Part shown: positions 46,980 to 60,899 of the stretch, one piece after another
How positions within the stretch are numbered: position 1 is the stretch's first letter
Layout of the letters: every line of letters begins with the position of its first letter
Assembly (NCBI GenBank): GCA_019914995.1
Contig: CM034126.1
Location: forward strand, 12,281,001 to 12,345,000
Direction: 5' to 3'
From: Acanthochlamys bracteata
Lineage: Eukaryota > Streptophyta > Magnoliopsida > Pandanales > Velloziaceae
DNA: 64,000 bases
Made by a program: the position numbers and the translations under genes
Notes under the pieces: model-generated
The model's database searches: none
The model's input: the letters and a program-made list of their open reading frames with translations, nothing else
Told to the model about the DNA's origin: nothing

Positions 46980-49380
46980 GCTAAAGAAAGCCGTTCTTAG
47001 AAATAAAGACCCATGTAATATTTTTTCTTCTTTTATTTCCTACTTGCTTCTCCTTCCCTCTATGTTTTGCCGACAACGCTACCAGCTCCTCTTCCGTGCG
47101 AAATCAACCCTCTCCAGCAACGACCATCTCCTCCAACCACTCAATTCATCATCTTCTCCCTCTGGTTATCACTATTGTAACTCCGGCGAGCTACGCCGCG
47201 ATGATAGAAAAATTGAAGTGTTTGTCCGGCCGCTTCTCTAACGATTCGGCAACGGTAGATAGTTAGAAATACTTCTCTCAATTTATTAAATCTTTTCATT
47301 TACTTATTTGCATTGATTGTCAGTTCCAGCACTTGATTTTACATGAGTTTGCCGCCAAACATTATTTCGCCAATTTCGACCACCGACGACAAATTTGAAA
47401 CTCGTCGTCTTTGTCTTTGAGTTCTACTGGCACTGCTGCTTTTTTTCACTTCTCGAATGCTATTGCCCGAAATCCTAACTCGCCGAACGACGAACTTTTT
47501 CGGCGACTTAATTAGGTGAGTTAAAAGTTCTCATGTTGCGTATTTAAAATCGTTGGATTAAAAATAGGCGAGTTATTGCCGATTCAAGTCATTTTGAGAA
47601 TACGATCGTTTCGGCTCATCAGTAAGCTTTTTGAATTCACTAGCTTATTTATTATGTAGTGGATAGAAAGTTGAATGAATGGATGAAATTTTAGAATGGT
47701 TCGTCGTATGCTTTTTGACTTTAGACTCGCACTGATTTATGTATTTATTACGAGTATTTAATTTAGCGTATGTTTATCGTGTTTGTTTATTAAATATGTC
47801 TGTAAGCACGTTAGGTGGTAAGAGTGACTTGAGTTCGGGTCGTACGGTTTAGAAAAGAAGGTTGATCTAAATATTTGCTTAGATTACAGGTGAGAATTAC
47901 CGTGTTTTTGTTTCTATAACTATATCATTAAGCTTTTGGTACAGATAATATTTGATTTGAAAATTCTGTCATAACTTACTATTCTTATTACATATTATAA
48001 TTTATCTTTCATGCTACGTATATCTGTACATGTGTATGCTTATTTGACATAATATTTATAGTTATTGCTACCATATTCACATATTATAAATTATGTGGCA
48101 TAATTATGTAAATATTTTAATATACGTGTCAATCCTTACATTTCAAATATGCAATATATACGTCAATGCTTATCTTTCATATATGAGTATAATTATGATA
48201 GTATTGAAGGCATTTGACATAACATACTCATAGTGTGAAAATATATTATATTGCATATACTTGTAAGTGACTGTATTGGTATGTGATAATGCAGAATCTC
48301 ACAAGTATTACTATAACCCATTATATTATGGATGTTTGTAATGAGATATTGATACGATAGGTCTTACAACATACTGTGCATCGAGATATATAAATAGCCG
48401 ATGGATTTCAGAATATATTAGGTATCAAGTATGAGATATGAATTGATAGTAAATTTCAGAACATAATGGGCACCGAACTGTGATGGTATTGCTTGCCGGT
48501 GAGTCCCAAATATACTGGACCGAACTTGCTTGTGATTTTGATATACAAAGATATTATGTATGAATACTTCTATGATATACCTAGTATCATTGTATGGTTG
48601 TTACAGTTGATGAATTCACTTACATCATTAAGTACGCTTATTTGCATTGGTGCACTATATATATATAGTGTTGATAGTGTTGTATAATATTGTTTTATAT
48701 TACTGTATATCCATGCTAAGAAATGAGTCGGTATGGGACGATTCAAAACTTAGTAAAATATGATCTTATTTATCGTTGCATCTGTTGCATATAGATAGTA
48801 CTATAATACATATGAAATGCATTAGCTATTTTAATTGGGCATTCTGATGTGTTATCTTATTAAGACTAGGTTCACATTGTTTTCTCTTCTTTAGCCTCTC
48901 TTAGATAGGTCAAAGATTAGCGGATGCTGATTAGATCAAGTACTGCTGAAAGGAGAGCGTGCGGAGGATATATCGTAAATATTTTGACATATAATTAGCT
49001 CTGTAATCTTTGAGGGGCGTTAACTTTTCTTATACTTTATTATATATAGTATTGTGATAGTTATTGTTTTAGATTGTAATAGATGTTATCGCTACCGGTA
49101 GTCACTAGTGATATTTTGTGTGTAAATAATTTTTATATTGGTCATTTTTTTTAAAAAAATTTTGGTGATAAGTATAGTTATTGTTATTTGCACATGTTCT
49201 TCCTATTAAGTTTTTAGGGTAGATCATGTCGAATTTTTTTTGAATATTAACAAGTTATCTGTTTTATCGAGTTATTAGTCAGACTTACCGGATTGGACTG
49301 AGTTTGGGTCTTATTTAGACTCGGTTTAGTCTAGTACTAATCAGGATCTAGTTTTGGGTCTTGCATAAATGATGTGTCTT
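46980..49380 (+). repeat. Possible fossil interspersed element (non-coding, unclassified)
   Basis: The stretch opens with a pyrimidine-rich leader with CCTCTCCAGCAACGACC and CTCCGGCGAGC words. It continues as thousands of bases of AT-rich, non-coding DNA with recurring 'gatatg/gtatga' words and an out-of-place GGTGAGTCCC block near 48500. Large non-autonomous plant retroelements often look like this. No terminal repeats or coding parts were identified, so both class and limits are guesses, and it may simply be an old intron of the adjacent GH95 relic. Confidence 0.25.
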
Positions 49381-49395
49381 GTTTTTCCATCGCAG

Positions 49396-51010
49396 CTCCT
49401 CATTTGAACATAAATCTGCATATGCATATTATTGGCCATGCCTTTCTTGCAACCTTGGTGAATTACAAGAGCCCTTGTTTGATTTTGTTCCTTCACTAGC
49501 TATCAATGGGAGTAAAACAGCAAAAAGTTTGATTCCTTAAGTCTTATGTGAGTCATAAAGTAACCTGGCATCCTATGGTGAAAAGGATAGCCTAAGGTTT
49601 TCTATTACAAGATCATGGATGGTTTCTGTTCTTAAGAGGGAAGAACTGTTCCACATTGTTTTATTTAAACTGATGCTTACCTATATGTTTTGTACTTTAA
49701 AATGTGAGCTAGCCTCCAATGCGGTGATATTTCCTGTCTCCTTCTTCTGTGAAATTATTCGAAGAGTAACAATCGTCACCAAATCTTTAACAGTAGCAAC
49801 CTCCACATCGTGGGAATTGGCAAAAAGTGGCAGGGGAATTGGAGGGTTTGATGTTATGGTCATTTCATGAATGGGGCACAGGGACAAGGTTCATCTAGTA
49901 TAATGTTATGATCATATAGCATGAATAGGGCACAAGGACAAGGTTCAAAACGCCCTGGGTGATTTACTGTCCATCAGTAGTAATACTTCTCACAGTCTGT
50001 ATCTTGTTTTGTGGCTGACCTTAGGCGTCAGATGTAACGGTCTGCAAGTTAATTATCAAACAAGCAGCTGGGTGGTGCATCAGGTTTCTGACATTCGGCA
50101 AAAACATCTCCAGATGGTAGTGTGATCCTGTCTGAGCTTTGTGGCTCATAGGTGGTGCTTGCCTTTGCACACATCTTTGGGAATATGGTACATGTTCCAA
50201 AGGATTGTCTACCTTTTTGTTCATATCGTTCTCTTAGGGCCTTTAAGTTCGTTGAGGACCCTCTTAGCATTTTTTTCATGCGTCCAGGGTCACTTAGAAA
50301 GAAGGCATAATCCCTCGCGGCAGGATGCGCATCGTTGCTTTTGGATTGGTTGATTGAAGGCCGTGAAGAGTACTTGGAAAATTAATCCCTCTACTTCTCC
50401 TGAGCATTCTTTTATTGCTCCTGATGGCAAGCAAGTGTTCGCTATCCCACAACAATGGATATTGCCATAATAAAACAAAATTTTCTTGCTGTTATGTCTG
50501 CCGCTGAGGCAAGCGACATGAGATTCTGAAAATAGCAATTTCTTTTTGGTTGAAATCTGAGTATTGTATCCTATTCACTGCATTCTAAATCAATAGCTGC
50601 AAATGACTGTAGAATTTGGAGAAGTGATAGGGATTTAACTGAGCAAATAAGGCCTAACGAAAGCTTCGACCTACACCAATTTCCACACATCTATCTATTA
50701 CTAGATAGTAAATACTTGCCTGTTAAATGGCTTTTGTTTTCAGTTTTTAGAGCAGCAATTGCGGGAATGCTGACGCAGAGCACTGAGCAAGACCTGAACC
50801 TGCTTCCAGCACTCCCACGGGATAAATGGAGTAGTGTAACACCTAGCATCTGCCGGAAGAAAGACGAGCTTGACGAAGCAAGCTTCTACCCAAAGAATCA
50901 GAATACGTTTAAAAAGAGTGCACTACAAGGGCAATGTTGTAACTCTTAACGTTGTCAACGGCAGCATTTATACCTTATATAAAAATTTGAAAATGCTTGA
51001 AGATATCATT
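49396..51010 (+). pseudogene. GH95 alpha-L-fucosidase (AXY8/FUC95A-like) pseudogene
   Basis: Separate plus-strand pieces match GH95 in correct order. 49396-49528: PHLNINL, then a frame change, YYWPCLSCNLGELQEPLFDF. 50040-50530: VNYQTSSWVVHQVSDI, GGACLCTHLWEY, CASLLLDWLIEGREEYLE, NPSTSPEHSFIAPDGK and TMDIAIIKQNFLAVMSAAEA. 50744-51010: AAIAGMLTQSTEQDLNLLPA, LPRDKWSS, then after another shift RVHYKGNVVTLNVVNGSIYT. The family removes fucose from xyloglucan and arabinogalactan in the apoplast. This copy cannot work: there are several frame changes and in-frame stops, and the exon coding the WAQDF...HHRH...GLFPG region between pieces 2 and 3 is missing. N-terminal exons were not found upstream. Retained intron-like gaps and an acceptor (TTTTCAG before 50744) show it arose from a genomic copy, not from mRNA. 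Confidence 0.85.
49853..49947 (+). repeat. Imperfect direct repeat of about 42 bp
   Basis: Unit 1 (49853-49893) and unit 2 (49905-49947) both read GTTATGRTCAT..., ATGAATRGGGCACARGGACA, AGGTTCA. They are separated by 11 bases and lie in an intron-like gap of the GH95 relic. This is a local duplication, with no sign of a longer array. Confidence 0.8.
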
Positions 51011-52057
51011 TTTAGCAAGGAGTTCATGAAAGAACCCCAGTTATATTATTCCAAGTAAGCCTATATCTTCCTTCATGCCAAGAAGAGGTGTTCTTTTTTT
51101 TTTTTAATAAATGAGAGCGACTGAAGGCTTGAGCATAATTTTAACATGCGAGTATTACCCACATTTAAACACAGTGCTTAAATAGCTGTTGGCATGCTGT
51201 AACAGCAGTGCAGTGCAATAATTTTCATAATATATTCAGATAAGTTCTGAAAAGAAATTTTGTCCTGTCCAAGATATTTGCAGTTCTTCATATGCATGTA
51301 GTTCAATACTTCCTTCGAGAAGCTTGCCTTCTCTATGGGCAGAAACGAAAACTGAAAACCAGATTCTTCCAGAAACAATATTGGTCAGTAGCACATACTA
51401 TTATGACAAGGCACCTAGGTTAATACCTCCATATTGAACAAAGCTCTCTTAACTTTTAATGATCTAGCTAGCTCATTTCCAAATAGGAGATACATGAACA
51501 AAAGTCTTTTCTCTCAAGAATCACAAACAAAGCCTTAGTCATACAAGAGACATATATAAGGCATTATCTGTCACAAGCTATTTCTAATAAAAATTTAAAA
51601 TGATTTGCAACACTACTCTCCATTACTCTTAAACAACAATAATTACAAACGTTAGTCAATTTGCAATCTGTTTAATATATGTACCAGCAGCTTGAGCATA
51701 CACTGACAGAGAAGTCAAATTGCAAAGATGTGAGGATTCTGTGCATATCATTATACGTCCAACAGAAGGCGGCTTACCTCGTACAGAACTAAACTTTCTA
51801 ACAGCCTTCATTTCTTTTGTCATGTAAGTACTTCAAAATCTACCACTGAAACAACCCACTATTTCTGCACCCTACCTTATGTCAGCTATACAAAAGGGCC
51901 GTCAAGTCTGATTAAGTTTGCCAATGGCAACATCTGCTCGAGCTGTTAGATGAAAATCTAGTGTCATATCAACTTGCACGCCTGCTATGCTGTCCTAGAT
52001 GGATTCATCAAATTCTAATCTCCGATGATTTTCCATGAACCATATCACCATGAAGAT
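51011..52057. other. Spacer between the GH95 relic and HOS15
   Basis: No gene is seen. A T-run occurs near 51090. The last 300-400 bases are probably the HOS15 3' UTR. Confidence 0.4.
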
Positions 52058-55000
52058 CTACATTCTAAAATCCATAATGCAAACCGTATTATTGGAAAAA
52101 CAAGCTGCTATCTTGTCTCCCTCCTTGTTCCAACAAACTTCGAAAATGCCACCACCACCACTGTATGTCTTCACAATCTTCCCTTCTTTCACTGACCATA
52201 TATTAAGGCACTGATCTAATGATCCACTTGCTAAATACTCACCACTAGGACAAAATGCAACAGAATAAACTGGTTGCCTGACAGTTTATACTAGAGAATT
52301 AGATATTATATAGAAAGTATACCATGATTAAAGGAGTAGTATACCGAAGAAAAGAAAGACAGCAAGATCAAACCTGTGGCCACTCAAGCTATGCAGCACT
52401 GTCCCTTGATCCACATCCCATAGTTTAATTGTCGAGTCAAAGGAAGCACTGAAAAGCAAATAAGGAGTAAGTGTTCAGAAGTAATCAAATAAAACAAATG
52501 AAAATTAAATGAAAGAAAGGTGTTGTGAAGGTATATTTTGCGCGGCTATTGCACTCTCCAACTGTCTTTCCTAGGGAATCTTCAATCTTTGTAATGGAAT
52601 CTCATACATCCTCCTAAGAGATGCTGACAGTCACTTTCAGCAGAAGGCTTAGAAATTTATGATCCTCAAAATCTTTCCGCCATAAGCTATGAAGATACTC
52701 AATAATTGCAGTAACCCACATCCAAAAACTTAAGTGTAAATAAATCCAGTACAAAAGGTATTAAAGTAAACAACGGAACTTCACCTTGCCAGCACCAACT
52801 TTTGATTAGGGTTGTTACTACCAGGTCCAGTTGGGCTCCACCTAATCGTGTATATCTCCTGCAAATAATTTATCAAACTTGTATGGTAAACGAGAAAAGA
52901 GGACACTACAACATTTTACCGAGCAAAGGTCACAAACCTTACTGTGCTTGAAGTCATGTACATATTTATCCTGTTTCAGGCTCCAGATCTGCAAAATATT
53001 CATCAAATCAGGAAGCTAATGGTATATCTTTGATAAAGATACATAATGATGCCCTGAAGCTGAAAAAGAATGGAGAGAACCTTTTCATTCCCAAATACCT
53101 GAACACTTTTGAATACAACTGAGTAGCATCAGACATAATAATCTTTCAGATAGGTATGAGATTCTTTATATGGGAAGCAAATGCTATTACCTTCTGGAAA
53201 TTAGGGGTATAAACATATGTCTGGACACACTTATTTTGCAATATGGTATAACCTCATCATTTGAAAGGCAGCTTATATCCCACCCGAAACACAACTTTGT
53301 CCATGATTCAGCAATGATTTGCAGATTTATTAAAGAGGTACTGCACTTGCAGCTTTGATCTGCATACATGTCTCAGGCTATCTTCCATTTTGCTTTAGAT
53401 AGCGTCTACCTTTATTTACTTGATATGACTCTCATTCACATGCCAACTCTAAGACTAAAGAATAAAATCATTTTCAAACAAGAAGAAATTTCAAATTATT
53501 TCATATTTTAACTTGAGGGAAATTAATCAATTGTTTGCTGTCATACCACACTTTAACCAATGGCTTGTAAATAACAGTAATAAACAGGTTGATGTCAGTT
53601 CTGGGTTCAATGACTAAACGGGAAGCATCAGATCAAACGAGATTTACTGATGATTAAACTTGTTAAAATTATGATTTGCAGTATTGCTAGTACACCTGAC
53701 TATAACACTAAAAGAAAATACATAGTAGCAGTTAGAATGTCTAAATACGAACCATAAGATGCAAAGTTAAAAAAAAAATGGTACGTCAGAAGAACAAATG
53801 ACTACCTTTGCTGTCCCGTCATCAGAGCATGAAGCCAGAATTGAGCCAGTCGGATCCCATTTAATAGCATTCACTTCACCCTGAAATTTTAAATAATAAT
53901 TTGACAAAATAGTCAAAATTTTAACGGAGCATTACAGTTGAGCTATTATTGAAGCTCAGATAACTGCTCTGAGAAGACATAGAGCTCATAGAAATAACAG
54001 CCTTTAAGTTGTCTAGATGAAAATCATGCAATTCATCATATTAAAGAGCACCATAAAATATATCACATGCGTTGCTTACATAATTGTGTAATGACACACA
54101 CATTTTTTCAAATTTTCCAATCTGGGACATATATCTTTTACAGAACAAATTAATTGCATACCAGGTTCTCATTAGATTAGCACACCTGATGTCCTGCAAA
54201 AGTCTTGACTGGTCGAGTCTCTCCTATCTTGCAAACATATATCATATTGTCAGTTGAGCATGTTGCAAAAGTATTATTGTTCCTCCAATCAACATCAAGC
54301 GTTGGGGCTGTAAAAGAAGAGTGTATATACATAACGTCATGCTTACTCTCAACCGTTAAATTAACAAGTGAAGTGCTTGAACCATTGAACATAAACTCTT
54401 AATGCGACAATACCATTATGGAACTCAAATTGTTGCTTGGCTTCCCATGTTTTTGTATCCCAAATGATAGCAGTTCTATCAACACTCCCGCTGAGTAGGT
54501 AGTCACCCTTTTTATTCCACTTCAAAGAAAAAATTGGCCCTTTATGCCTGATCAACATATTCTTCAGTTCACCTAGTAAATATTGCATTGCAACAAAATC
54601 CAAAGGAGCAAACAAGCATAAGAATAAGTTATGAAGCTCGAGTGCAATAGGTTACGTAATAGAGATTTCGAGAGCGTGTAATAGCATAACTCAAAATTAA
54701 TTGATGATAGTCTCATAAAAGGAGAACTTGTACGAACCTGTAAGGAAATCTAACAAGAAAGTGCATATACATGCTGTCACTCCTAAGTGAACTAAATGAA
54801 GAGCTGAAGAATAGATTGTAGGCCAATGAAAAAGAGCACACGCAGAACCAAGTTTCTGCGTAATATCAATAACACCAGATAAAGAAGAGAACAGGATCTT
54901 GAAAAGATACTAACCATCTTTAGACCATATTCTAGCCTGTCCATCATATGATCCAGTTGCAAGCAATGTCCCCTCGCCCTGCAACATCGATTGCATGAGA

Positions 55001-58000
55001 CGTACCATAGGAAAAAAATACATCATCCCAGAAAAAGAAGTATCACTTGAAAGTTTCTATTACACATGATAAAATATGTGCAAGATTGAACATTTTAAAA
55101 TGCATATTCCATGATCACTTTAAGTTTATGTGCGCCATATTGTTTTAAACAGAAAAAAGTTACACTAGATGATTTTTACTGAAGAAACAGATATCTTACA
55201 TTCCAATCCAGTGTGGTGACATCCTTACTCTTCTCACCATTCCTGCCTTTAAAGTGTTTGAGAACATGAACACTTGAAGGACTCACTTGCATGCTAGAAC
55301 CGCATTGACCATCTGGGATAGTCCATATTCTAGCGGTTCCATCACCAGATCTATCAAAGAAAAGAACAACCATCAGCAAGCATAATCAAGTGCTAACTTC
55401 AGGCAAAAGAGAATTTGGTAAAGTTTATCTGGACACTTTGGCCAACAAAAGAATAGATAGCAGAAGTAAAGCAACCAGAAAGAATGTCCAATATTTGTGA
55501 ATGAGAAGGTATTCAGAAGAAGCAGCATAGAAATACCAACCCAGATGCCAACAGGGAACCTGCTGGGCTCCAAGCACAAGCAAAAACCTGAGACATAGAA
55601 AAAAAAAATGAAAAACACTTAAAACCAAACTACTAGATAGAACTCATTAGAGGAGATTTGAAAATTTTACCTCTGAATTGTGCCCTTCCAAAATGGTAAC
55701 ATCTGAATTGTGGATCTCACAGGATTTAGCCACCAAGCTAGGAGTGATATCCATAGGTTCAGGCCCTACAGTGTAATAGTGATCACAAAGAATGTTGACA
55801 TATAGCAATGAGTATATTGTAGAACAAAGCAAGTACATGCTCTGCAATTACACAGATCCACAGAGGTTGCTTTCACGAGCAAATTTTCTTTAAATAGTCC
55901 ATAAACATGATTTAAATGATGATGTGACAAGGATTTAAGAGCAGAAATGAATTTTGAACAGAGCGTTCTATGTACTGAATGTCATGCCACAAAAAGATGC
56001 ACATAAACACCCTGTCTATTTCCGAATCAGTCACATGCAGTCAGATCCTAAATCAACAATAAATTCCAAGGATATCTAGTTATTAACTGAAATTGGCTTA
56101 AGCACACATTTTGGTGCCAGATTTTGCCTGCAGGACTATTCTTTCCATAACGCTGGTTTAGAACAGTCCTCGACTCTTTAAGTGGCAGCACCCTGACTTG
56201 AGCCCATCAGTTTATCCTTGCTAACTAAAAAGCTTCATACAAAACCACAGCCTAACAATTCACAATGTGTAATTGCCAAGGAATCCTTTGTGTATCATGT
56301 TCCAAGTCGTCCTCAACTAACCATGATCAAGACGCTAAACCGAACCAAGTTTCTCAAATATTATCCTCCCCAGGCAGCTATTAGAATTATCACAGAGAAT
56401 AGGGGAAGTGAAAGTTGCCCACTTATTATTCCTCCAAAGAAAGCCCTTCAATCCGGCCGGTATTAAGCCATCGAACAATGAGCTCTAAGATATCATAGGC
56501 TGTCAAGATAGGCAATTAGAATGGCAAATATGTAACAAACCTTTGAAGTTAGATGTATCATCAACTTTACTCTTGGTCATATCTCCTTGGTCTTTACTCA
56601 TCTCTTTGCGCTCTTCATATTCCTTTTCTGTCTCTCTTTCTTGTTCTTTATCCTGTTCTATCTTAACTCGATCCCTTTCTCGCTCCTTATCTCTTTCATG
56701 TCTTTCTTTCTCTCTTTCAGGTCCGTCTCGATGGCCTTCCTTCTCCTTCTCCTTCTTGTCTTTTTGAAGTTTTTCCCTTCTTTCTTTTATAATTTGTTGT
56801 AGTTGGCGAACATCTTTTGTAATAAGGTCCAAAGGTTGCAAAAACGAAAAGTCATCATCAACATCCACTTCACTCTGAAAAATGAAAGGCACTAAATATG
56901 TCAATAAAGTAAAACATCACTCAAGGCTCCAGATTTTATCAATAAACAACTAGGTAATATATGGATGGAATGCCAACTTTAGCCACTCACAGTATTCAAG
57001 TTGGCTTCCATCTCTATATATTGAAGTCCCTTCTGCACAAATGTGACAAGAGCACCTGGTGGCACCAGATTGCCGTCAATCTGACTTCTATTTATCCCTG
57101 CTTCATAACCTAAAGCAAATGCTGCATGAGTAAAACCTGCAAAATACAACTGTCAATGCATGAGCATTTCCCTTCTCATAACTTAAGCATGGAGAATCAT
57201 TCTTGATTTGAGCGATATTTTTAACAAATATACGGAATCTACAGAAGGAATCACAATAATACGAGATCATTTAAGGAAACAGTCAGTTTTTAGGACTATC
57301 CACCAACCAGCATGTCATCATTATTGCAAAAGGTATATGTAACAATTTGTTTTGAAACAAACTGAAAGCCAATGAAGTAAAAATGCAACTAAACATAAAG
57401 GTCTCAATCTCTATCAATAACTCACAAGAGCATTCTTCCTTATGCTCAGAGATCTCTTGTACAAACTCGATTTACTTTTTAAAAAAAATTACCTACATAG
57501 CCCATTTAAACATAATTGAACACTTCAACTCAGATCTAGTCATGATAATATGATTATATATTTTTTAATTCTGTTTATTTATTTATTTATGTCATCTTTA
57601 CTTCATTCGAAGAATCATCAATCAACTATCGGGTCAGCCTAGATCCCTTTCAAATCTATATGATGATCATAAAGCTAGATCATGAATTACTTTCCTACGC
57701 CTTAGCTACAGCATCAAAGATAGATCTTAGTTTTTGGTTGGAACCAATATTAACTAAGATCTTAACTTAGTTTGTGTCAAAGCAATACTTTTATCGTATC
57801 CAGTGTGCAGAAAGATGTAACTTCAACCAAATAATGCATCTATTCAATAGCAACTTCCTTCGCAATTAAACTTCAAAAAACCATCAAATTCAAATGCACG
57901 CAATTTCAACCTCCTTTATGCATCGAGAAAATAAGTAATAAAAGAATAATCAGCTTCATTTACGGGGAAAATTGCTGAAAACAAAAAGAATTGGAGAAAT

Positions 58001-58310
58001 GAGAAATCCATTGAGCACACTCAGAAAAGGAGCAAACTTGACAAAAACAATACCAACTTCAGAGTCCACATGGATCAAATAAAAATCGTATATCTACACT
58101 CAACACTCCACTCATAAACTCGAAAACCTAACCCCTAAAACCTCCCCCAGCTGCGCACAAACAACAAAATGTTTATCTACCAAAACAAACAGAAGCAAGG
58201 CAATCAATCATCGTACCTGATTCCTGTAGGTACCGGAATACAAGAAAATTGAGCTCGTTTGATGTAATCACCGGCATAATTGATGGTTCTCGTTCTCCGT
58301 ACCCGGCCAT
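52058..58310 (-). CDS. HOS15: HOS15 / TBL1-like LisH-WD40 repressor
   Basis: Fourteen exons: 58217-58310, 56991-57136, 56541-56874, 55671-55765, 55541-55587, 55200-55350, 54915-54978, 54414-54572, 54186-54307, 53806-53880, 52938-52988, 52785-52858, 52374-52448, 52058-52277; 1707 bases, 568 residues, all in phase. A LisH motif ([18 protein letters not shown], then [13 protein letters not shown]) occupies residues about 16-45. A charged Lys/Glu/Arg/Asp-rich linker follows, shorter than in Arabidopsis HOS15 (613 residues as I recall). Eight WD40 repeats follow (for example [42 protein letters not shown]), and the protein ends CIMDFRM. HOS15 partners histone deacetylases such as HDA9 in cold, flowering and stress repression, and is also a CUL4-DDB1 substrate receptor. 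The start gives [16 protein letters not shown]; the later ATG of MPVIT is a possible alternative. Confidence 0.94.
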
Positions 58311-58639
58311 TGCACAAGACTCTAGAGAGACACAGAGATAGCAAGAACTATATCAGTTAGTTAGCTTGCTATAGAAATGACAGAGAATAAGAGCTTATGG
58401 GGGAAGAGAGAGAAGAAACGCCGGCGGAGATCGACGGCGGCAGTTACCGGGTGAAGCCGTTCTCTCCCTGGTTTTGACGGAGAATGTCAACAGTCGAGTT
58501 ATAAGCGTTACTTTTTAGTATATGGACTGGAGTAGAATGGACATATTAATGGGCCTCACTGAAACCACAGGCTTGATTTTTACCTTTTGAATGGGCTACT
58601 GTTTTCACGACTCAATCATATGAACGGGGCTGTTTGGCT

Positions 58640-58840
58640 TGCATTTTCCAAAAATAATTTTTTAATTTTTAATTTTATATTTTTTATAAATATTTAAAAA
58701 ATATTAAAATTTTAAAAAATATAAAAATATCTATGTAATTAAGATTTTTAACGTTTATTTTTTTTAATTAAAAAATAAAACCTAATTTTTAAAAAATAAA
58801 AATATTTTCGATTTAAAAAAATTTATTTCAAAATCACTGC
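58640..58840 (+). repeat. AT-rich miniature element, family A copy
   Basis: It runs TTTTAATTTTTAATTTTATA, TATAAATATTTAAAAAATAT, ATGTAATTAAGATTTTTAAC and ends with AAAATCACTGCC. It stands in inverted orientation to the next copy at 58945, about 100 bases away. Confidence 0.45.
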
Positions 58841-58944
58841 CACTCCGATGCATAGATTGATTTGTTAATAGGCAAATTCTATTGTGACAGGCTCGATTCT
58901 TAGCTGAAATTGTTATGGGCCAGACTGTCGTCCTAGGATTTAAA

Positions 58945-59160
58945 AGTGTTTTTAAAATTAAAATATATTTATTTTTTAAAAAATAAGTTATATTTTTATT
59001 TTTAAAAAATAATAATAATAAATAATAATAAACTTTTTTATGTAAATTTTTTTAAATTTTTTAAATTTTTAAATAGAATTTTTTAATATTTATAAAAATA
59101 TATTAATATATAAAATTAAAAATTACAAAATTATTTTCTAAAAGTAATACTAAAAGCTTC
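58945..59160 (-). repeat. AT-rich miniature element, family A copy
   Basis: Contains AAGTGTTTTTAAAATTAAAA, TTTTTATTTTTAAAAAATAA, AAACTTTTTTATGTAAATTT and TTAATATTTATAAAAATATA. It forms an inverted pair with the copy at 58640. Confidence 0.5.
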
Positions 59161-59889
59161 CTAACTTTTTCAATCAACTTCTATCTGGAAACGGGCGCAT
59201 GGCACTTTATCCGTAATTTATTTTCTCCGTAAAAAAATAAAAATTTTAAATTTATGTATAAATTATTTTTACTAGTTTCTAGAAATTCACTTGACCAATT
59301 ATTTTATCACAATTAAATGCATATCTCAATCATAATTGTAATTGTAAATCATTTATTTCAGTTACTATTTCAAAAAATATTTTTATTTTGACATAGAATT
59401 CTATTTTTATTAAAATTTAAATTTAAAATTTATTTCATTATTTTTCTAAATTTTATTTTTACAGAATTTTATATTCTAGTGATTCTATTTTTATAAAATT
59501 TATTTTACAAAATTTAAATTAAAACAGTCCGTTAATGTGTGAAGAACTGGTGTTTGAATTGACCAGATATTTTAGCACGTAATAAGAACGAAAAAACCTC
59601 CAGCAATGCCGTTATCTTCAAAAATAAAAATGACATAAAGAACTCTAAAATTACAAAAATCTTCGTCAATGTCAATGTATCTCTGACTTATCTCATCTCC
59701 ACAAGAAAATTAGAGCTGAATGACATGTTCCGTTAATAACGAATTTTAATTGCTTGAAAATATACTTTTAAAAAAGAAATTTTATAAAAAATGAGTAATA
59801 AATTCCAATATAAATTGGTACGATTCAATTTAACATTTTGTTCATTCGGGTTTGATTGTATCATAGCTCTATAATTTGAATTAGGTTTA

Positions 59890-60048
<159 letters not shown>

Positions 60049-60899
60049 TCAAAGAATCAAAACGGCCAGTAATTAATAAAATCCCTTGTCGGTTCTCTAA
60101 AATACTCGTTTGGCTGAGGACTTCCAAACACATCATAAGCTAAATTTGTACTGACGAATAACTAACCCGCAATGAATAAGGAAAGTATAGTAATACTATG
60201 AATGATCCAGTATCAAATACTGGTGATAATATCAGCAAAAGAACGTTTTTCCGTGCTTTCAGACATACTGAGCTTTCCAAATTTAGAATACAGTTCAATA
60301 AAAATAAATTTTAAAATAAGAATTGAAACACGTATCATAAAATTTTAAAATCAAATTTTAATAAAAATAAATTTTGATTTAAAAATAAAAGTAAAATTTA
60401 AAATAGTAATTAAAATATATAAAATGATATGAATCTATAATTGTATAAAGAAAATAAAGTTTGGTAATATTAAAATATAGCATAAGCACACATAAATAAA
60501 TGAGTAAGAAAAAAAAGCTTTTAGGATAATGCCAAGCACAATGCCACTATTCACTTCTATCAAATAATAAGTAAATAATAACCAGAATTAACTCCAAGAG
60601 ATTGTACAGACATCAAGGCAGGAGATATTCGGTAGACTGTAGTATTAAAATTACTATTTTAGAATTGCAAAGACTTTGTAAAACAGCGTTTAGTTTCGCA
60701 CTACCTATCATTAACATCCGGTATCTATGTTTAAGATTTAGATTAATTCTTTTTATGCCACGTGATTTTGAATTTTTTTTTTTAATTTGTCGCATAATAT
60801 TTTTCAAAAAAAAATTAGATTAGTCTAATATTAGTTTAGGTGATGGCTGAATAGTTGTCACTATTGTTATACGTGATTTACTATATAGATTTTAAGGCA

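Larger units (their letters stand above)
45668..49395. other. KONJAC promoter and a long non-coding stretch
   Basis: 45668-46180 is the KONJAC 5' region. Then come one family A element (46190-46425) and one family B element (46548-46813). 46980-49380 is a long non-coding stretch described separately. No intact gene is visible. Confidence 0.4.

Noticed and set aside
50021-50538. Several minus-strand open frames of 67-82 codons
   Set aside because: They are antisense to GH95 relic motifs that read clearly on plus. No family resemblance on minus.
56543-56802. Ser/Phe/Leu-rich plus frames of 71-74 codons
   Set aside because: Antisense of the Lys/Glu-rich linker of HOS15 exon 3.
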